Below, in pieces: positions 1-9,836 of a DNA stretch of 64,000 nt. The notes beneath the pieces are model-generated. The model searched no databases and was not told the DNA's origin. It saw only the letters and a program-made list of their open reading frames with translations. The position numbers were made by a program, and so were the translations under genes. Source of the DNA: Erwinia_E haradaeae_H (lineage in GTDB: Bacteria > Pseudomonadota > Gammaproteobacteria > Enterobacterales > Enterobacteriaceae); the NCBI RefSeq assembly GCF_900698885.1, contig NZ_LR217705.1:62001-126000 (forward strand), in the 5' to 3' direction. Every line of letters starts with the position of its first letter. Position 1 is the first letter of the stretch.

Positions 1-411
1 TAACCAGTTGATTACCTGATTCTTTAAGTCATCTATATTTAATGGTAAGTAACGTGTAATCAATGGAGAGAGAGTATTTTGTGCATCTCTAAGAAGATTA
101 CTAGCATTAGTTTGAAAACTAGAAAAATCTTGACAATCGTGCAAAAGAAATCCGATGAGTTTAGTAGCCCCAGAAACTATTAAGAGGATTAACAGAGCGC
201 TAAGAAACATAATGCTGACCCAGCGTGCTGCGGGAGCCTTTACTAGATACCCCACAAGAATAGTGAGTCCTAAGATAATTTCATACATAATAAATCCTGC
301 TAAAAAACATGGCAGTAAACGTAAGGGAAACAGAGCAATCAGTGCAACAAAAACCAGCAAAAAACTCGCAGCTCTGCAAAGCATGAGACATTTTGTATTT
401 CGTATATGCAT
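1..411 (-). CDS. AI-2E family (PerM/UPF0118-type) membrane transporter, N-terminal part
   Basis: The minus strand reads 137 uninterrupted codons from an ATG at 411 off the left edge, so only the N-terminal part is present. The protein is strongly hydrophobic, with likely membrane segments near residues 14-28, 31-55 and 66-90. An amphipathic stretch follows (around NLLRDAQNTLSPL and RYLP). This layout, a hydrophobic N-terminus followed by a charged helical region before the conserved core, is typical of AI-2E family exporters and permeases. The family includes signal exporters (TqsA), putative permeases and Na+/H+ antiporter-like members, so the substrate cannot be given. It does not closely resemble the E. 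coli paralogues I remember (PerM, YdiK, TqsA, YhhT). No clear ribosome binding site precedes the start. The plus-strand ORF over the same bases is its antisense shadow. Confidence 0.6.
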   Translation of the reverse strand, partial: MHIRNTKCLMLCRAASFLLVFVALIALFPLRLLPCFLAGFIMYEIILGLTILVGYLVKAPAARWVSIMFLSALLILLIVSGATKLIGFLLHDCQDFSSFQTNASNLLRDAQNTLSPLITRYLPLNIDDLKNQVINWL

Positions 412-1429
412 ATTTTATCCTAAATATTTAAGATATGTATTTCACCAATACCGACAGTATACCGACAGTATAGTAATCATATAGTGATTTGTAGCAACAT
501 AATTATCATCAGTCAAAATAGTCATATTATTTTGATAAATTTATTATGGTTCCCTACCAGATTATCTTGTGTATGGTAGTCAGTTTGAAAGTAGTTTGAT
601 AAAAATAGGTTGTTATTTTATTGTTTCTTTATTTATGCGTTATATATTTCTGTGTATTTTAAATAGTTTTGTACTAAGCAGATAGTTTATTAAACGTTTG
701 TTAGTATTTTAGTGTTAAAATATTACGCTGTATGTAATACACAATGAATAATAGGCATGAGTTTAATATAGTGGTGTCTTGAGTGCAGGTAGTGAATGTT
801 ATATATCGTATCTTTTGTTTTCGATCATAAAATGATACTTTTTTTAGTATAAAAGATCCAATTATTTGCGTATTTTTGAATATATAAAATAAATAATTTG
901 AATTTTAGTCGCTTAATATGAATTAAGTTAATATTTTTAATATTTTTAATATTTTTGGAAGTTTAATAATAATATTTTTATTTTATTTATTATATGTATG
1001 TAAAAAACACGGAGATTTATATAGTGTTAATTTTATAGCTAATTTGTGCGCTGGCTATACTAATAAGTTCAAATCTATAATTGTCATATATCTCCAAAGC
1101 TTAGAATGCATAATAAGAGACCATAATCAGTCTATGATATATAAGATATTAGAACATAAGATGTATTAATATCGATAATTCTAAAAAATAATTTTAATAT
1201 GTTTTCAGATTTTTTTCATCTCGCCCTCGAAATAAATGAGGCTATGATTTTGCATTATACTAAATATAATAACTGAATTATTCATGTGAGCAGGGTTTTA
1301 TTTCTAAAACTAAATATTTTTTCGGCCGATGATTTTTTAATGGTTCACCTTATGGTGTTTTTGTATTTGAATAATTCAAATATATATTTAACTATATAAA
1401 TATTTGATCTTCAATAAAGGAAATGTCTA
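412..1429. other. gene-free AT-rich stretch between the AI-2E gene and cvrA
   Basis: About 1 kb with no convincing ORF on either strand; this is the divergent upstream region of two genes. A TAATATTTTT-type decamer is repeated about three times near 930-957. A CTACCA/TGGTAG inverted repeat lies near 556-585. I see no RNA gene and no readable pseudogene. Confidence 0.7.
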
Positions 1430-3145
1430 TTGGAATCTAGTGCGATTTACGGTCTTTTTATTATCGGTTCAATACTGGTTGCTACAAGTATCTTGCTGAG
1501 CTCTTTTTCATCACGGTTAGGCATTCCTATTTTAGTGATTTTTCTTGCTATTGGTATGTTAGCTGGAGTTGATGGTATTGGTGGAATTGCTTTTGATAAT
1601 TACCCTGCTGCCTATTTGATCAGTAATCTTGCTTTAGCTGTAATTCTTCTCGATGGTGGCATGCGTACTCAAGCAAGTTCTTTTAGGGTGGCTTTAGGTC
1701 CGGCATTATCATTAGCTACAGTAGGAGTTTTAATTACAGCTGGTTTAACTGGCTTAGCTGCTGCACGGTTGTTTGATCTTACCTTACCTAATGGTTTTCT
1801 TATCGGCTCAATTATCGGTTCTACTGATGCTGCAGCAGTTTTTTCACTTTTAGGTGGCAAAGGACTGAATGAACGTGTTAGCGCCACCTTGGAAATTGAA
1901 TCTGGAAGTAATGATCCAATGGCTGTTTTTTTAACTGTTACTTTGATTAAAATGATCCAAAATGAACAAATAGGAATTAATTGGATATTTATTTTTCAAA
2001 TAATACAGCAATTTGGGTTGGGCATTCTGCTAGGTTTAGGTGGAGGGTTGGCATTATTGCAAATTATTAATCGTGTTTCATTAGCTAGCGGTTTATACCC
2101 ATTATTGGCAGTTAGCGGAGGCATTCTAGTTTTTTCCGTAACGTCGATGTTAGAAGGAAGCGGCATCCTCGCGGTGTACTTATGTGGTTTTATTCTTGGA
2201 AACCGCCCAATCCGTAATCGTCATGGTATTTTGCAAATTTTTGATGGCCTGGCTTGGTTAAGTCAAATTGGTATGTTTTTAGTATTAGGATTATTAGTTA
2301 ATCCTGCAGATCTCTGGTCTATTGCACTTCCGGCTACATTACTATCTATCTGTCTTATTCTTGTTGCTCGTCCATTTTCAATTTTGATTGGTTTATTACC
2401 ATTTCGTGGGTTTAATATTCGAGAGCGTATGTTTATAAGCTGGGTTGGTCTTCGTGGAGCGCTGCCTATTATACTTGCGGTTTTTCCTATGATGGCGGGA
2501 TTACCCCAGGCATCTCTTTTTTTTAATATTGCATTTTTTGTAGTTTTAGTATCACTAACGATTCAAGGTACCTCGCTAAGTTGGGCGGCACGAAAGGCTC
2601 GTGTAGTTATACCGCCGTTAGCATCACCAATTTCTCGTATTGGTCTGGATATTCATCCTGAGAATCCATGGGAACAATTCATTTACCAACTGAAGGAAGA
2701 TAAGTGGTGTATTGGTGCTGCATTACGTGATTTACGTATGCCTTCTCAAACACGAATTGCTGCATTATTTCGTAAAAATCAATTACTTCATCCATCTGGT
2801 AGCACTCGACTAAAAGAAAATGATGTTTTGTGCGTTATTGGTCGCGACCGAGATCTATCTGCTTTAGGGAAGTTATTTAGTCAGTCTCCGCCTGTTTCGG
2901 ATCAAAGATTTTTTGGTGACTTTATTTTACAGGCGAACGTTTCTTTACAGAATGTTGCTCATATTTATGGGATTGAACTTGATGATGAGACAAATAATCA
3001 ACAAACACTTGGCGAGATGGTTGCAGATATTATAGGAGCAGCACCTGTAGTTGGGGATCAAATTGAATGGAAAAATATATTATGGACGGTCGCAGAAAAA
3101 TCAGATCACGGAATTGTTAAGATTGGCGTGAGGGTGCAGGAATAA
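1430..3145 (+). CDS. cvrA: K+/H+ antiporter of the CPA1 family (CvrA/NhaP2)
   Basis: Inner-membrane cation/proton antiporter for potassium and volume homeostasis, 571 aa against about 578 in E. coli. The start is a TTG: it gives MESSAIYGLFIIGS, aligning with the E. coli N-terminus, and an AAAGGA ribosome binding site sits 8 nt upstream. Residues about 5-390 are the CPA1 membrane domain with around a dozen helices, including the conserved GSTDAAAVFSLLGGKG and ESGSNDPMAVF segments that carry the transport-site acidic residues. Residues about 400-490 form a TrkA-C-like regulatory domain (TRIAALFRKNQLLHP). The last part matches the CorC/HlyC-associated C-terminal domain. The gene stands alone, with long gene-free DNA on both sides. 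It is intact and well conserved. Confidence 0.96.
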   Translation: MESSAIYGLFIIGSILVATSILLSSFSSRLGIPILVIFLAIGMLAGVDGIGGIAFDNYPAAYLISNLALAVILLDGGMRTQASSFRVALGPALSLATVGVLITAGLTGLAAARLFDLTLPNGFLIGSIIGSTDAAAVFSLLGGKGLNERVSATLEIESGSNDPMAVFLTVTLIKMIQNEQIGINWIFIFQIIQQFGLGILLGLGGGLALLQIINRVSLASGLYPLLAVSGGILVFSVTSMLEGSGILAVYLCGFILGNRPIRNRHGILQIFDGLAWLSQIGMFLVLGLLVNPADLWSIALPATLLSICLILVARPFSILIGLLPFRGFNIRERMFISWVGLRGALPIILAVFPMMAGLPQASLFFNIAFFVVLVSLTIQGTSLSWAARKARVVIPPLASPISRIGLDIHPENPWEQFIYQLKEDKWCIGAALRDLRMPSQTRIAALFRKNQLLHPSGSTRLKENDVLCVIGRDRDLSALGKLFSQSPPVSDQRFFGDFILQANVSLQNVAHIYGIELDDETNNQQTLGEMVADIIGAAPVVGDQIEWKNILWTVAEKSDHGIVKIGVRVQE

Positions 3146-3902
3146 TTATTACCTTCTAATAATAGATGCCATATTCTAAGAAATATTCTATCTAAATTTT
3201 ATTCATTTACTTTGAGATTTTTTATCATTTTTAAAAAATTAAGATTTTTATGAATCGCTGGTTATGTTTTAAACATAAAGTATAGATTTCTTGATTTTAA
3301 AAAAAGTGAAATGAGTATCTATTAAGGGTCTTATGATAGAATATCACACATGATAGATGATAACTATTAATTTAGTTTTTTGTATATTTTCAGTGTATTA
3401 AGTGTATAAATAAATAGTTTTTTTATGTAAAATATGTAATGAGATGTCTCATCTGAACCGTGGTTATTATATAGATAAATATAAGTTAACTATTAAAGTT
3501 CTGTTGATACTTTTACAAAAGCGCATTTAGTATCTGATGTATTATGCGATTATTTTAATATGTTCCAAAAGGAAATAGAAATCATGACCAATATAGCATC
3601 CAATAAAATACTATACACTTCAGTATATTAATTTGTAATTGTCGTTTGAACAAGTACTAACAATATATATGTTATAGATAATTAAAATTAAGATTTATGC
3701 ATTCATATTATCATAATACTTATATCATGATAAATGATCACGTCATCAAATTACTACTATTGATGTCTAGATAAAACTTTCTATAGATATTTTATTTAGA
3801 TTATTGTTTTTCTAAAAGATATTTTAGAAATAAAATAATATCATAAAATCCATCAATATGACTATAATCATGTAATGCAACTATTTTCATTGACAGTAAA
3901 AG
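3146..3902. other. gene-free stretch between convergent cvrA and dut
   Basis: About 760 bp of AT-rich sequence with no supportable ORF. Just after cvrA, ATTATT (from 3145) and AATAAT (to 3163) could form a weak 6-bp hairpin. No recognisable remnant of the genes that neighbour dut in E. coli (coaBC, slmA) was found. Confidence 0.65.
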
Positions 3903-4361
3903 TTATTGACGTCCTGTGTGTCCAAAACCACCTGAACCTCGTTGGCTATTAGTGAAATTATGAACTAGATTGAATTCTACTTGTATAACAGGTAAAAAGA
4001 TCATTTGTGCAATACGCTCACCGGCTGTGATCATAAACGGATACTGTTTACGATTCCAGAGTGAGATCATAATCTGCCCATGATAATCAGAATCGATTAA
4101 ACCCACAAGATTCCCAAGTACAACACCATTTGCATGACCAAGGCCAGATCGTGGCAGTATGATTGCTGTAACCTTGGGGTCAGAAATATGTACAGCTATA
4201 CCTGTTCCTATTAAGTGTGTTTCCCCAGGATGTACGATGAGTGTACTTTCTATACAGGCCCGTAAATCTATGCCAGCAGAGCCGGGAGTAGCATAGCTTG
4301 GTATTGGAAAAGAAGTACCGATTCTATTATCTAGAATTTTAATGTCGATTTTTTTTCTCAT
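3903..4361 (-). CDS. dut: deoxyuridine 5'-triphosphate nucleotidohydrolase (dUTPase)
   Basis: Hydrolyses dUTP to dUMP and pyrophosphate, keeping uracil out of DNA and feeding dTMP synthesis; a cytosolic homotrimer. At 152 aa it is the same size as the E. coli enzyme (about 151). The family motifs appear in order: AGIDLRA (motif 1), PRSGLGH (motif 2), GLIDSDYHGQI with the catalytic Asp (motif 3), RIAQMIF (motif 4) and the flexible C-terminal GSGGFGHTGRQ (motif 5) that closes over the active site. The start ATG has no clear ribosome binding site. In E. coli dut follows coaBC (dfp), which is missing here, so the gene is isolated. All catalytic motifs are intact. Confidence 0.97.
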   Translation of the reverse strand: MRKKIDIKILDNRIGTSFPIPSYATPGSAGIDLRACIESTLIVHPGETHLIGTGIAVHISDPKVTAIILPRSGLGHANGVVLGNLVGLIDSDYHGQIMISLWNRKQYPFMITAGERIAQMIFLPVIQVEFNLVHNFTNSQRGSGGFGHTGRQ

Positions 4362-4672
4362 ATTGCGATTTAGAAAGTGAGACTTGTTAGATATTTTCTT
4401 TTGTCGTTACCTTGAGTATATTAAGTATACTATAATAGTAGATAATTTTAATATAGTTTTCTTTCTAAAGTATCTATTTTTACAAAATACAGAACTAAAG
4501 GCGATTTATAGAATATATATAAGGTATGTACTCTAAAAGAGATAGTAGTTACGTGAATATTTTATATTTTTATTTTCTTACCTTTGGTAAATATCCGATT
4601 CTAAGACGATCAATTTATTGACCGACAGATAAGTTTGGATAGATTAGAGTAATTTGCACAATATTTTTGATG
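4362..4672. other. gene-free spacer between dut and valS
   Basis: About 310 bp of AT-rich DNA upstream of dut and downstream of valS (both minus strand). No ORF, RNA gene or strong hairpin with a T-run is seen. Confidence 0.6.
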
Positions 4673-7528
4673 TTACATAGCGCATATTAATCTTTTTTTC
4701 TCTATTAATTTTGATATTTTTAACTCACAGTCTTTGAGGCGTTTTTTTTCTTTAATTACAACGGCTTCCGGTGCTAGTTTGATAAAGTTTTTATTATCCA
4801 GTTTGCTATGAATCTGTTTGATTACCGCTTCCAATTTGATAATATCAGATTTTATATGATTTAGTTCGATATTCTTATCTACTAAACTTTCTAAGGGTAG
4901 TAGTAAGTCTGCATCTTCTATTGATTGATTATAGGCTAATGGATGATTAGTATCTTTAGGTACAATTTGTATTGTTTTTAGATTAGCAAGAGTTTTTATT
5001 AGATAATAATTATTGTGTATTCTGTGAATTACATGATCACTTTTTGTATGCAAAAGCAGATCTAGACTGTGTGTTTGGGGAATATGATTTTTATTGCGCA
5101 TATTGCGTATGGCAACGATAACTTGTTTAATCCACTCGATATCTTTTATTGATTTATCATGAATGCAAGTTGCAGAAAATGTTGGTACAGGTTGGAACAT
5201 AATAGTCTCATCTTTAATTTGTTTTATCACTTTTACTCGTTGCCAGATCGTTTCGGTAATAAATGGAATCAGTGGATGAGCCAGGCAAAGTAAGTCCGCT
5301 AATACACTGACCAGTGTGTTGCGTGTTCCTCTTAATTGAGATTGAGTGCCGTTATTTAAGATTGGTTTTGTTAATTCTAGATACCAATCACAGAATTGAT
5401 TCCATGTAAACTCGTATAGAATATGAGCAGCAAGATCAAAACGGTAGTGATTTAAGGCTTCGTGCCAAGCTTGTGCTGTATAGTTAAATTTTGAAATGAT
5501 CCAGCGATCAGGTACAGAGAGTTCTAATTCGCCGTCGAAAAAACCACAGTCATGTTTTTCAGTATTCATCAGGACAAAGCGACTACCATTCCAGAGTTTA
5601 TTGCAGAAGTGACGGTAACCTTTTAGACGTTTCATGTCCCAGTGAATATCACGCCCAGTTGATGCTAAAGATGCTAAAGTAAATCTCAATGCATCCGTGC
5701 CATGCGCCTCTATGCCACATGGAAATTGCTTTTTAGTACGTTGACGGATTATTTCTGCTAATTGAGGCTTTATCATATTTTTAGTGCGCTTCTTAATTAA
5801 TTCTTCCAGTGAAATTCCATCGATCATGTCTAATGGATCGATGATATTTCCTTTGGATTTTGACATTTTCTGACCTTCATCATCTCGAATTAAACCAGTT
5901 ACATAAACAGTTTTAAAGGGTACTTGGATTTTGCCGCTATCGTCTTTTATAAAGTGCATAGTAAGCATAATCATACGGGCAATCCAAAAAAATATAATAT
6001 CAAAACCACTAACTAATACATGAGTTGGATGAAAAGTTTTTAACTCTTTAGTATTCTTTGGCCACCCTAAACTTACAAATGTCCAAAGAGCAGAAGAGAA
6101 CCATGTATCTAGCACATCTACCTCTTGAGTTAGAGGTAGATCAAAGTTCAGTTTGTTCTCTGTGCGAGCTTCTTGTTCGTTATATGCAACGTAGATATTG
6201 CCAGATGGATCGTGCCAGGCTGGAATGCGATGACCCCACCATAGTTGGCGGGAAATACACCAATCTTCGATATTTTTCATCCAAGAGAAATACATATTAG
6301 CGTATTGTTTTGGTACAAATTGAATTTCTCCTGACTGAACTGCTTGTATAGCCACTTCAGCTAACGGTGTCATGCGGATATACCATTGCGTATTTAGCAT
6401 AGCTTCTATCACAACGCCACTACGTTCACCATGTGGAATCATAAGATGATGCGTTTGGATATCTTCTAGCAAACCTATTTTTTGAATCTCTTCAATAATT
6501 ACTTTGCGCGCTTCAAAACGATCTAATCCACGAACAGATAAAGGTATTGTTGAATCACAGTTATTCAATTCTTGGCCATAAGCATCATAAACCTGGGCGC
6601 AGTCTCGAATGTGTGCAGTGCAAGTAAAAATATTAATCATTGGCAATTGATGACGACAACCTATATGATAGTCATTAAAATCATGAGCAGGAGTAATTTT
6701 CATACAGCCAGTACCTTTTGATATTTCTACATATTTGTCACCAATTATAGGGATTAAACGATTAGTCAAGGGCAACACTAAAAATTTACCAATGAGAGCT
6801 TTATAGCGTATATCTTCAGGGTTGACAGCTACTCCTGTATCGCCTAATATAGTTTCTGGGCGTGTAGTCGCAATCACTATGTACGTTTTTCCTTCAGCAG
6901 TTTTAACACCATGCGCAAGATGATAGCGAATGTACCACATGGATCCTTTTTTCTCGAGATTTTCTACTTCTAGATCAGAGATGGCAGTACGTAGTTTTGG
7001 GTCCCAGTTAACTAAGCTCTTTTTACGATAAATAAGTTTTTCTTTATATAGAAGAATAAATATTTTTTTTACCGCATCTGAAAAACCATGATCCATGGTA
7101 AAGCGTTCACGTGTCCAGTCAACAGAGTTGCCCAAGCGACGTATTTGATGAGAGATTATATTATTGAAATGATTTTTCCATTGCCAAGTTTTTTCAATTA
7201 AGGCATCAGTATCATAATCTTGACTGGTTTTATTTTCTTCTTCACTAATCTTTCTTGTAATTAATAGTTGAGTGGCAATACCTGCATGATCAGTTCCTGT
7301 TTGCCATAGGGTGTTTTTTCCTTGCATGCGATGGTATCGAATCATGATATCCATAATAGTTTGCTGAAAAGCATGACCAAGATGTAAGTTACCAGTGATA
7401 TTTGGTGGTGGCATCATAATACAAAAACTTTCCTGAGATGTGTCATCATTTGGTTTAAAATAGCCTTTTTTCTCCCAATTTTGATAGAGTAGTTTTTCTA
7501 TGTTTTTTGGATTATACCTTTTTTCCAT
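4673..7528 (-). CDS. valS: valine--tRNA ligase
   Basis: Charges tRNA-Val in the cytosol. The 951 aa equal the full E. coli length. The class Ia catalytic core carries the HIGH-type signature HLGH at residues 49-52 and KMSKSKGN near residue 560. The inserted CP1 editing domain shows TTRPETILGDTGVAV, the threonine-clearing active site. The anticodon-binding helical domain follows (EFTWNQFCDWYLELTKP), then a C-terminal coiled-coil arm rich in Lys and Glu over roughly the last 65 residues. The ATG start matches the family start. In E. coli valS follows holC and pepA, which are not visible upstream; instead tRNA-Leu(CAA) lies about 200 bp upstream on the same strand. There are no frameshifts. Confidence 0.98.
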   Translation of the reverse strand: MEKRYNPKNIEKLLYQNWEKKGYFKPNDDTSQESFCIMMPPPNITGNLHLGHAFQQTIMDIMIRYHRMQGKNTLWQTGTDHAGIATQLLITRKISEEENKTSQDYDTDALIEKTWQWKNHFNNIISHQIRRLGNSVDWTRERFTMDHGFSDAVKKIFILLYKEKLIYRKKSLVNWDPKLRTAISDLEVENLEKKGSMWYIRYHLAHGVKTAEGKTYIVIATTRPETILGDTGVAVNPEDIRYKALIGKFLVLPLTNRLIPIIGDKYVEISKGTGCMKITPAHDFNDYHIGCRHQLPMINIFTCTAHIRDCAQVYDAYGQELNNCDSTIPLSVRGLDRFEARKVIIEEIQKIGLLEDIQTHHLMIPHGERSGVVIEAMLNTQWYIRMTPLAEVAIQAVQSGEIQFVPKQYANMYFSWMKNIEDWCISRQLWWGHRIPAWHDPSGNIYVAYNEQEARTENKLNFDLPLTQEVDVLDTWFSSALWTFVSLGWPKNTKELKTFHPTHVLVSGFDIIFFWIARMIMLTMHFIKDDSGKIQVPFKTVYVTGLIRDDEGQKMSKSKGNIIDPLDMIDGISLEELIKKRTKNMIKPQLAEIIRQRTKKQFPCGIEAHGTDALRFTLASLASTGRDIHWDMKRLKGYRHFCNKLWNGSRFVLMNTEKHDCGFFDGELELSVPDRWIISKFNYTAQAWHEALNHYRFDLAAHILYEFTWNQFCDWYLELTKPILNNGTQSQLRGTRNTLVSVLADLLCLAHPLIPFITETIWQRVKVIKQIKDETIMFQPVPTFSATCIHDKSIKDIEWIKQVIVAIRNMRNKNHIPQTHSLDLLLHTKSDHVIHRIHNNYYLIKTLANLKTIQIVPKDTNHPLAYNQSIEDADLLLPLESLVDKNIELNHIKSDIIKLEAVIKQIHSKLDNKNFIKLAPEAVVIKEKKRLKDCELKISKLIEKKRLICAM

Positions 7529-7725
7529 GTGTGCTATTTCTCAGGCAATAGATGGTATTACTGTATGTTAGTACGTATGACACGATAAAATATGATTGCA
7601 TGCTTTAATATAAATAACTTGAGCCAATAGAGATCATATATGGATGGGTATCACATAAACCTCATTATGTTAAAATCACTAAATATCACCAAATATCACT
7701 AAAATATTGTCAGAATTTTATACGG

Positions 7726-7810
7726 TGGTGCCGAAGGCCGGAATTGAACCGGCATGCCTTTCGGCGGTTGATTTTGAGTCAACTGCGTTTACCAGTTTCG
7801 CCACTTCGGC
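7726..7810 (-). tRNA. leuX: tRNA-Leu(CAA)
   Basis: The minus strand folds into a class II tRNA of 85 nt including an encoded CCA. The acceptor stem GCCGAAG/CTTCGGC is perfect and the anticodon stem is GTTGA/TCAAC around the loop CTCAAAA, giving anticodon CAA. It has a long variable arm (CGCC...GGC) and a T arm GCCGG/CCGGC. It closely matches E. coli leuX, which reads UUG codons. The gene stands alone between valS and a long gene-free region; no integration remnant is seen beside it. Confidence 0.97.
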
Positions 7811-8172
7811 TGTTTTAGAGAGTTTTTAAGTAATAGAGTTATATTACATTGTTTTTTTCTATTTATGCAACTGGATTTATGATGCTATATATAAAATGTT
7901 AGATTTGTGTGTATACAATATTGAGATAATAACTTATTGAACATAACTTTATATAAAAGATTTTATACACTAAAATATTAAAAATCTTAAGTTAAATGCA
8001 TTTAATCATCAGAAAAACATATAATGATTGGATTAATAGGTTAAATGAAAGGTGAACTATTTTATAGTTTTGTTTTTAATTAAGAATTAATCAATCCTTT
8101 AATTGAGATTATTTCTTAATTTTTGTATTTTCTCAAGGGTAAAAATATAGATTTATCAAGAAATAAATAATA

Positions 8173-8216
8173 TTGTTACATAACTAATTACACTAGTGTA
8201 ATTAGTTATGTAACAA
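8173..8216. repeat. perfect 44-bp palindrome
   Basis: The sequence from TTGTTACATAAC to GTTATGTAACAA equals its own reverse complement across all 44 bases, with no spacer (centre ACTAGT at 8192-8197). It could extrude as a cruciform in DNA or form a long hairpin in RNA. No T-run follows on either side, so it is not a standard intrinsic terminator. No second copy was noticed in the window. Confidence 0.95.
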
Positions 8217-9590
8217 GAGCAATCCTACTTATATGCTCAATATGCATCCACATAGTTATGTGATAAACAACATGCTATGTGATCCAGATTTTTTATGTGT
8301 TTTGTATCCTGCGAGCGCAATAAATAAGATACTTGTAGTAGAGTTTTTTAAAAAATTTTTAATTATGTTAGAATTTTTAATTTACTATAATTTTTGTAAG
8401 TATTTTTTATAAATCATCTTGCGTGAGATATACGATATTAATATTCATAAGGCAAAAGATTACATCAAAGTTATTATTATTCGATTAAGATTAAGATCGA
8501 AAAAGATTAATTATTTTAGTATAAAAAATATGGATTATTCGTATGTTTTATGGAATTTTTTATAAAATTATCTAATACATTATAGATATAAGCATAACTA
8601 TAATAAATATTACCCCATATTTTATTGTTCTTTAGATTTTATTGAAAGCATTTGAATCTTGTGATTTATAGCATGGTAAGTTACAGACTCAAAAATTAAA
8701 GTTACTATAAAGTATTTATGTATTTTATTTAAATCATTATATGGTTAATTGCTTATTGATTACAAGTGTTTATATATTTTACAAGCAGTATTTTATATTA
8801 AAGTTAGATTTGTTATTAAGCGGGCTTGAGAATTATGATTCTTAATCATGATATAATTTAATGAAAATATATATTGATGAAATCAATAAGCTCTGATGTT
8901 TATATAAATAAAAATGCTAAAAATGCTATCAGTATATATGTTATTTATATGGACTAGTATATCCATGGGTATTACTCGTGACTTACTAGGTTCTGATAAA
9001 TAACGAAAATTTTTTTAAAAATAGTGTTATATAGAATATACAGGATTCTTGTGCTAATTATAAAAATATTATTAATAATTAAAAATTATTAGAAATTCAT
9101 TTTATGAATGATAAAAATTATTAGAAGTAAGATTAATTTTGATTTTTAGGTTAGTTAATAACTGTAGTTCAGTTTTTTATGAAAATACTATTTTTAATAG
9201 AATATATAAAATGTAGAGAAATGTTATTAACAGATCACTCTTAATAATATTTTTTACTAATTTTAATTAATGTTTTACATAATAAAGTAATAAAGACTAT
9301 ATAGAAAACATAAACAAAGCGTATGCTTTTAATTAGTTGAATTAGTTAAATTAGTGAAATTAGTTAAATGAGTTAAAAGTGAATGATATCAAGAATATAA
9401 GAAAAACTAGAGATAATATTGGTATTTTCTATACTAGACTGATTCAGACTATTAAAATTGTGCATAATGCGGACACTATATTCCTCGCTGTTATTCTAAA
9501 TAACGAGCAAAAATGTAATCAAAAGATTTTTATGCTTTACGGGGTTGAGTTATCGTATGTCTGCGAGATTTTTATACTTATCTAATATAT

Positions 9591-9626
9591 ACAACATCAA
9601 TATGTATGCATATACATTGATGTTGT
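9591..9626. repeat. imperfect 36-bp palindrome
   Basis: Arms ACAACATCAAT and ATTGATGTTGT (11 bp each) enclose a centre that is itself nearly palindromic (ATGTATGCATATAC), giving 16 of 18 paired positions. It lies about 210 bp upstream of fieF, in gene-free DNA and without a T-run. Role unknown; it could be the end of an eroded transcription unit. Confidence 0.85.
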
Positions 9627-9836
9627 AAGATTTAAAATATTGTAATTTTTGCATTTAATATATTATGGTTTTTAAAGATCTTTCATTTTTTATTAAGAGC
9701 ATATAGTAATGAGATCGATCTCATCGATGGTTTATAGGATCATGTAGTATTCTTTTGGTCTATCTCTCACATATAATATAGATGAGGTCTTGGACTGTTA
9801 GTATAACTAATTGATCATGTCTGGTGGATAGCCGCG

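Larger units (their letters stand above)
7811..9836. other. 2-kb gene-free region upstream of fieF
   Basis: No convincing gene on either strand. It contains a perfect 44-bp palindrome (8173-8216), an imperfect 36-bp palindrome (9591-9626), a 14-nt direct repeat (9081-9094 and 9113-9126) flanking a 6-bp hairpin (9095-9109), and a degenerate tandem AATTAGTT(A/G)A array around 9331-9375. E. coli has cpxP upstream of fieF; no remnant is readable here. Confidence 0.65.

Noticed and set aside
155..484. 109-codon plus-strand ORF
   Set aside because: Antisense to a good membrane-protein reading on the minus strand (1-411); its own sequence is basic, low in family features and starts inside the other gene.
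8965..9003. 12-codon ORF MGITRDLLGSDK
   Set aside because: Slightly richer composition than its surroundings, but too short to assign; probably chance.
9379..9585. 68-codon plus-strand ORF starting at GTG, followed by a palindrome
   Set aside because: No ribosome binding site, starts within a degenerate AATTAGTT tandem array, and the product has no recognisable domain. The palindrome behind it makes it slightly suspicious, but not enough to call.
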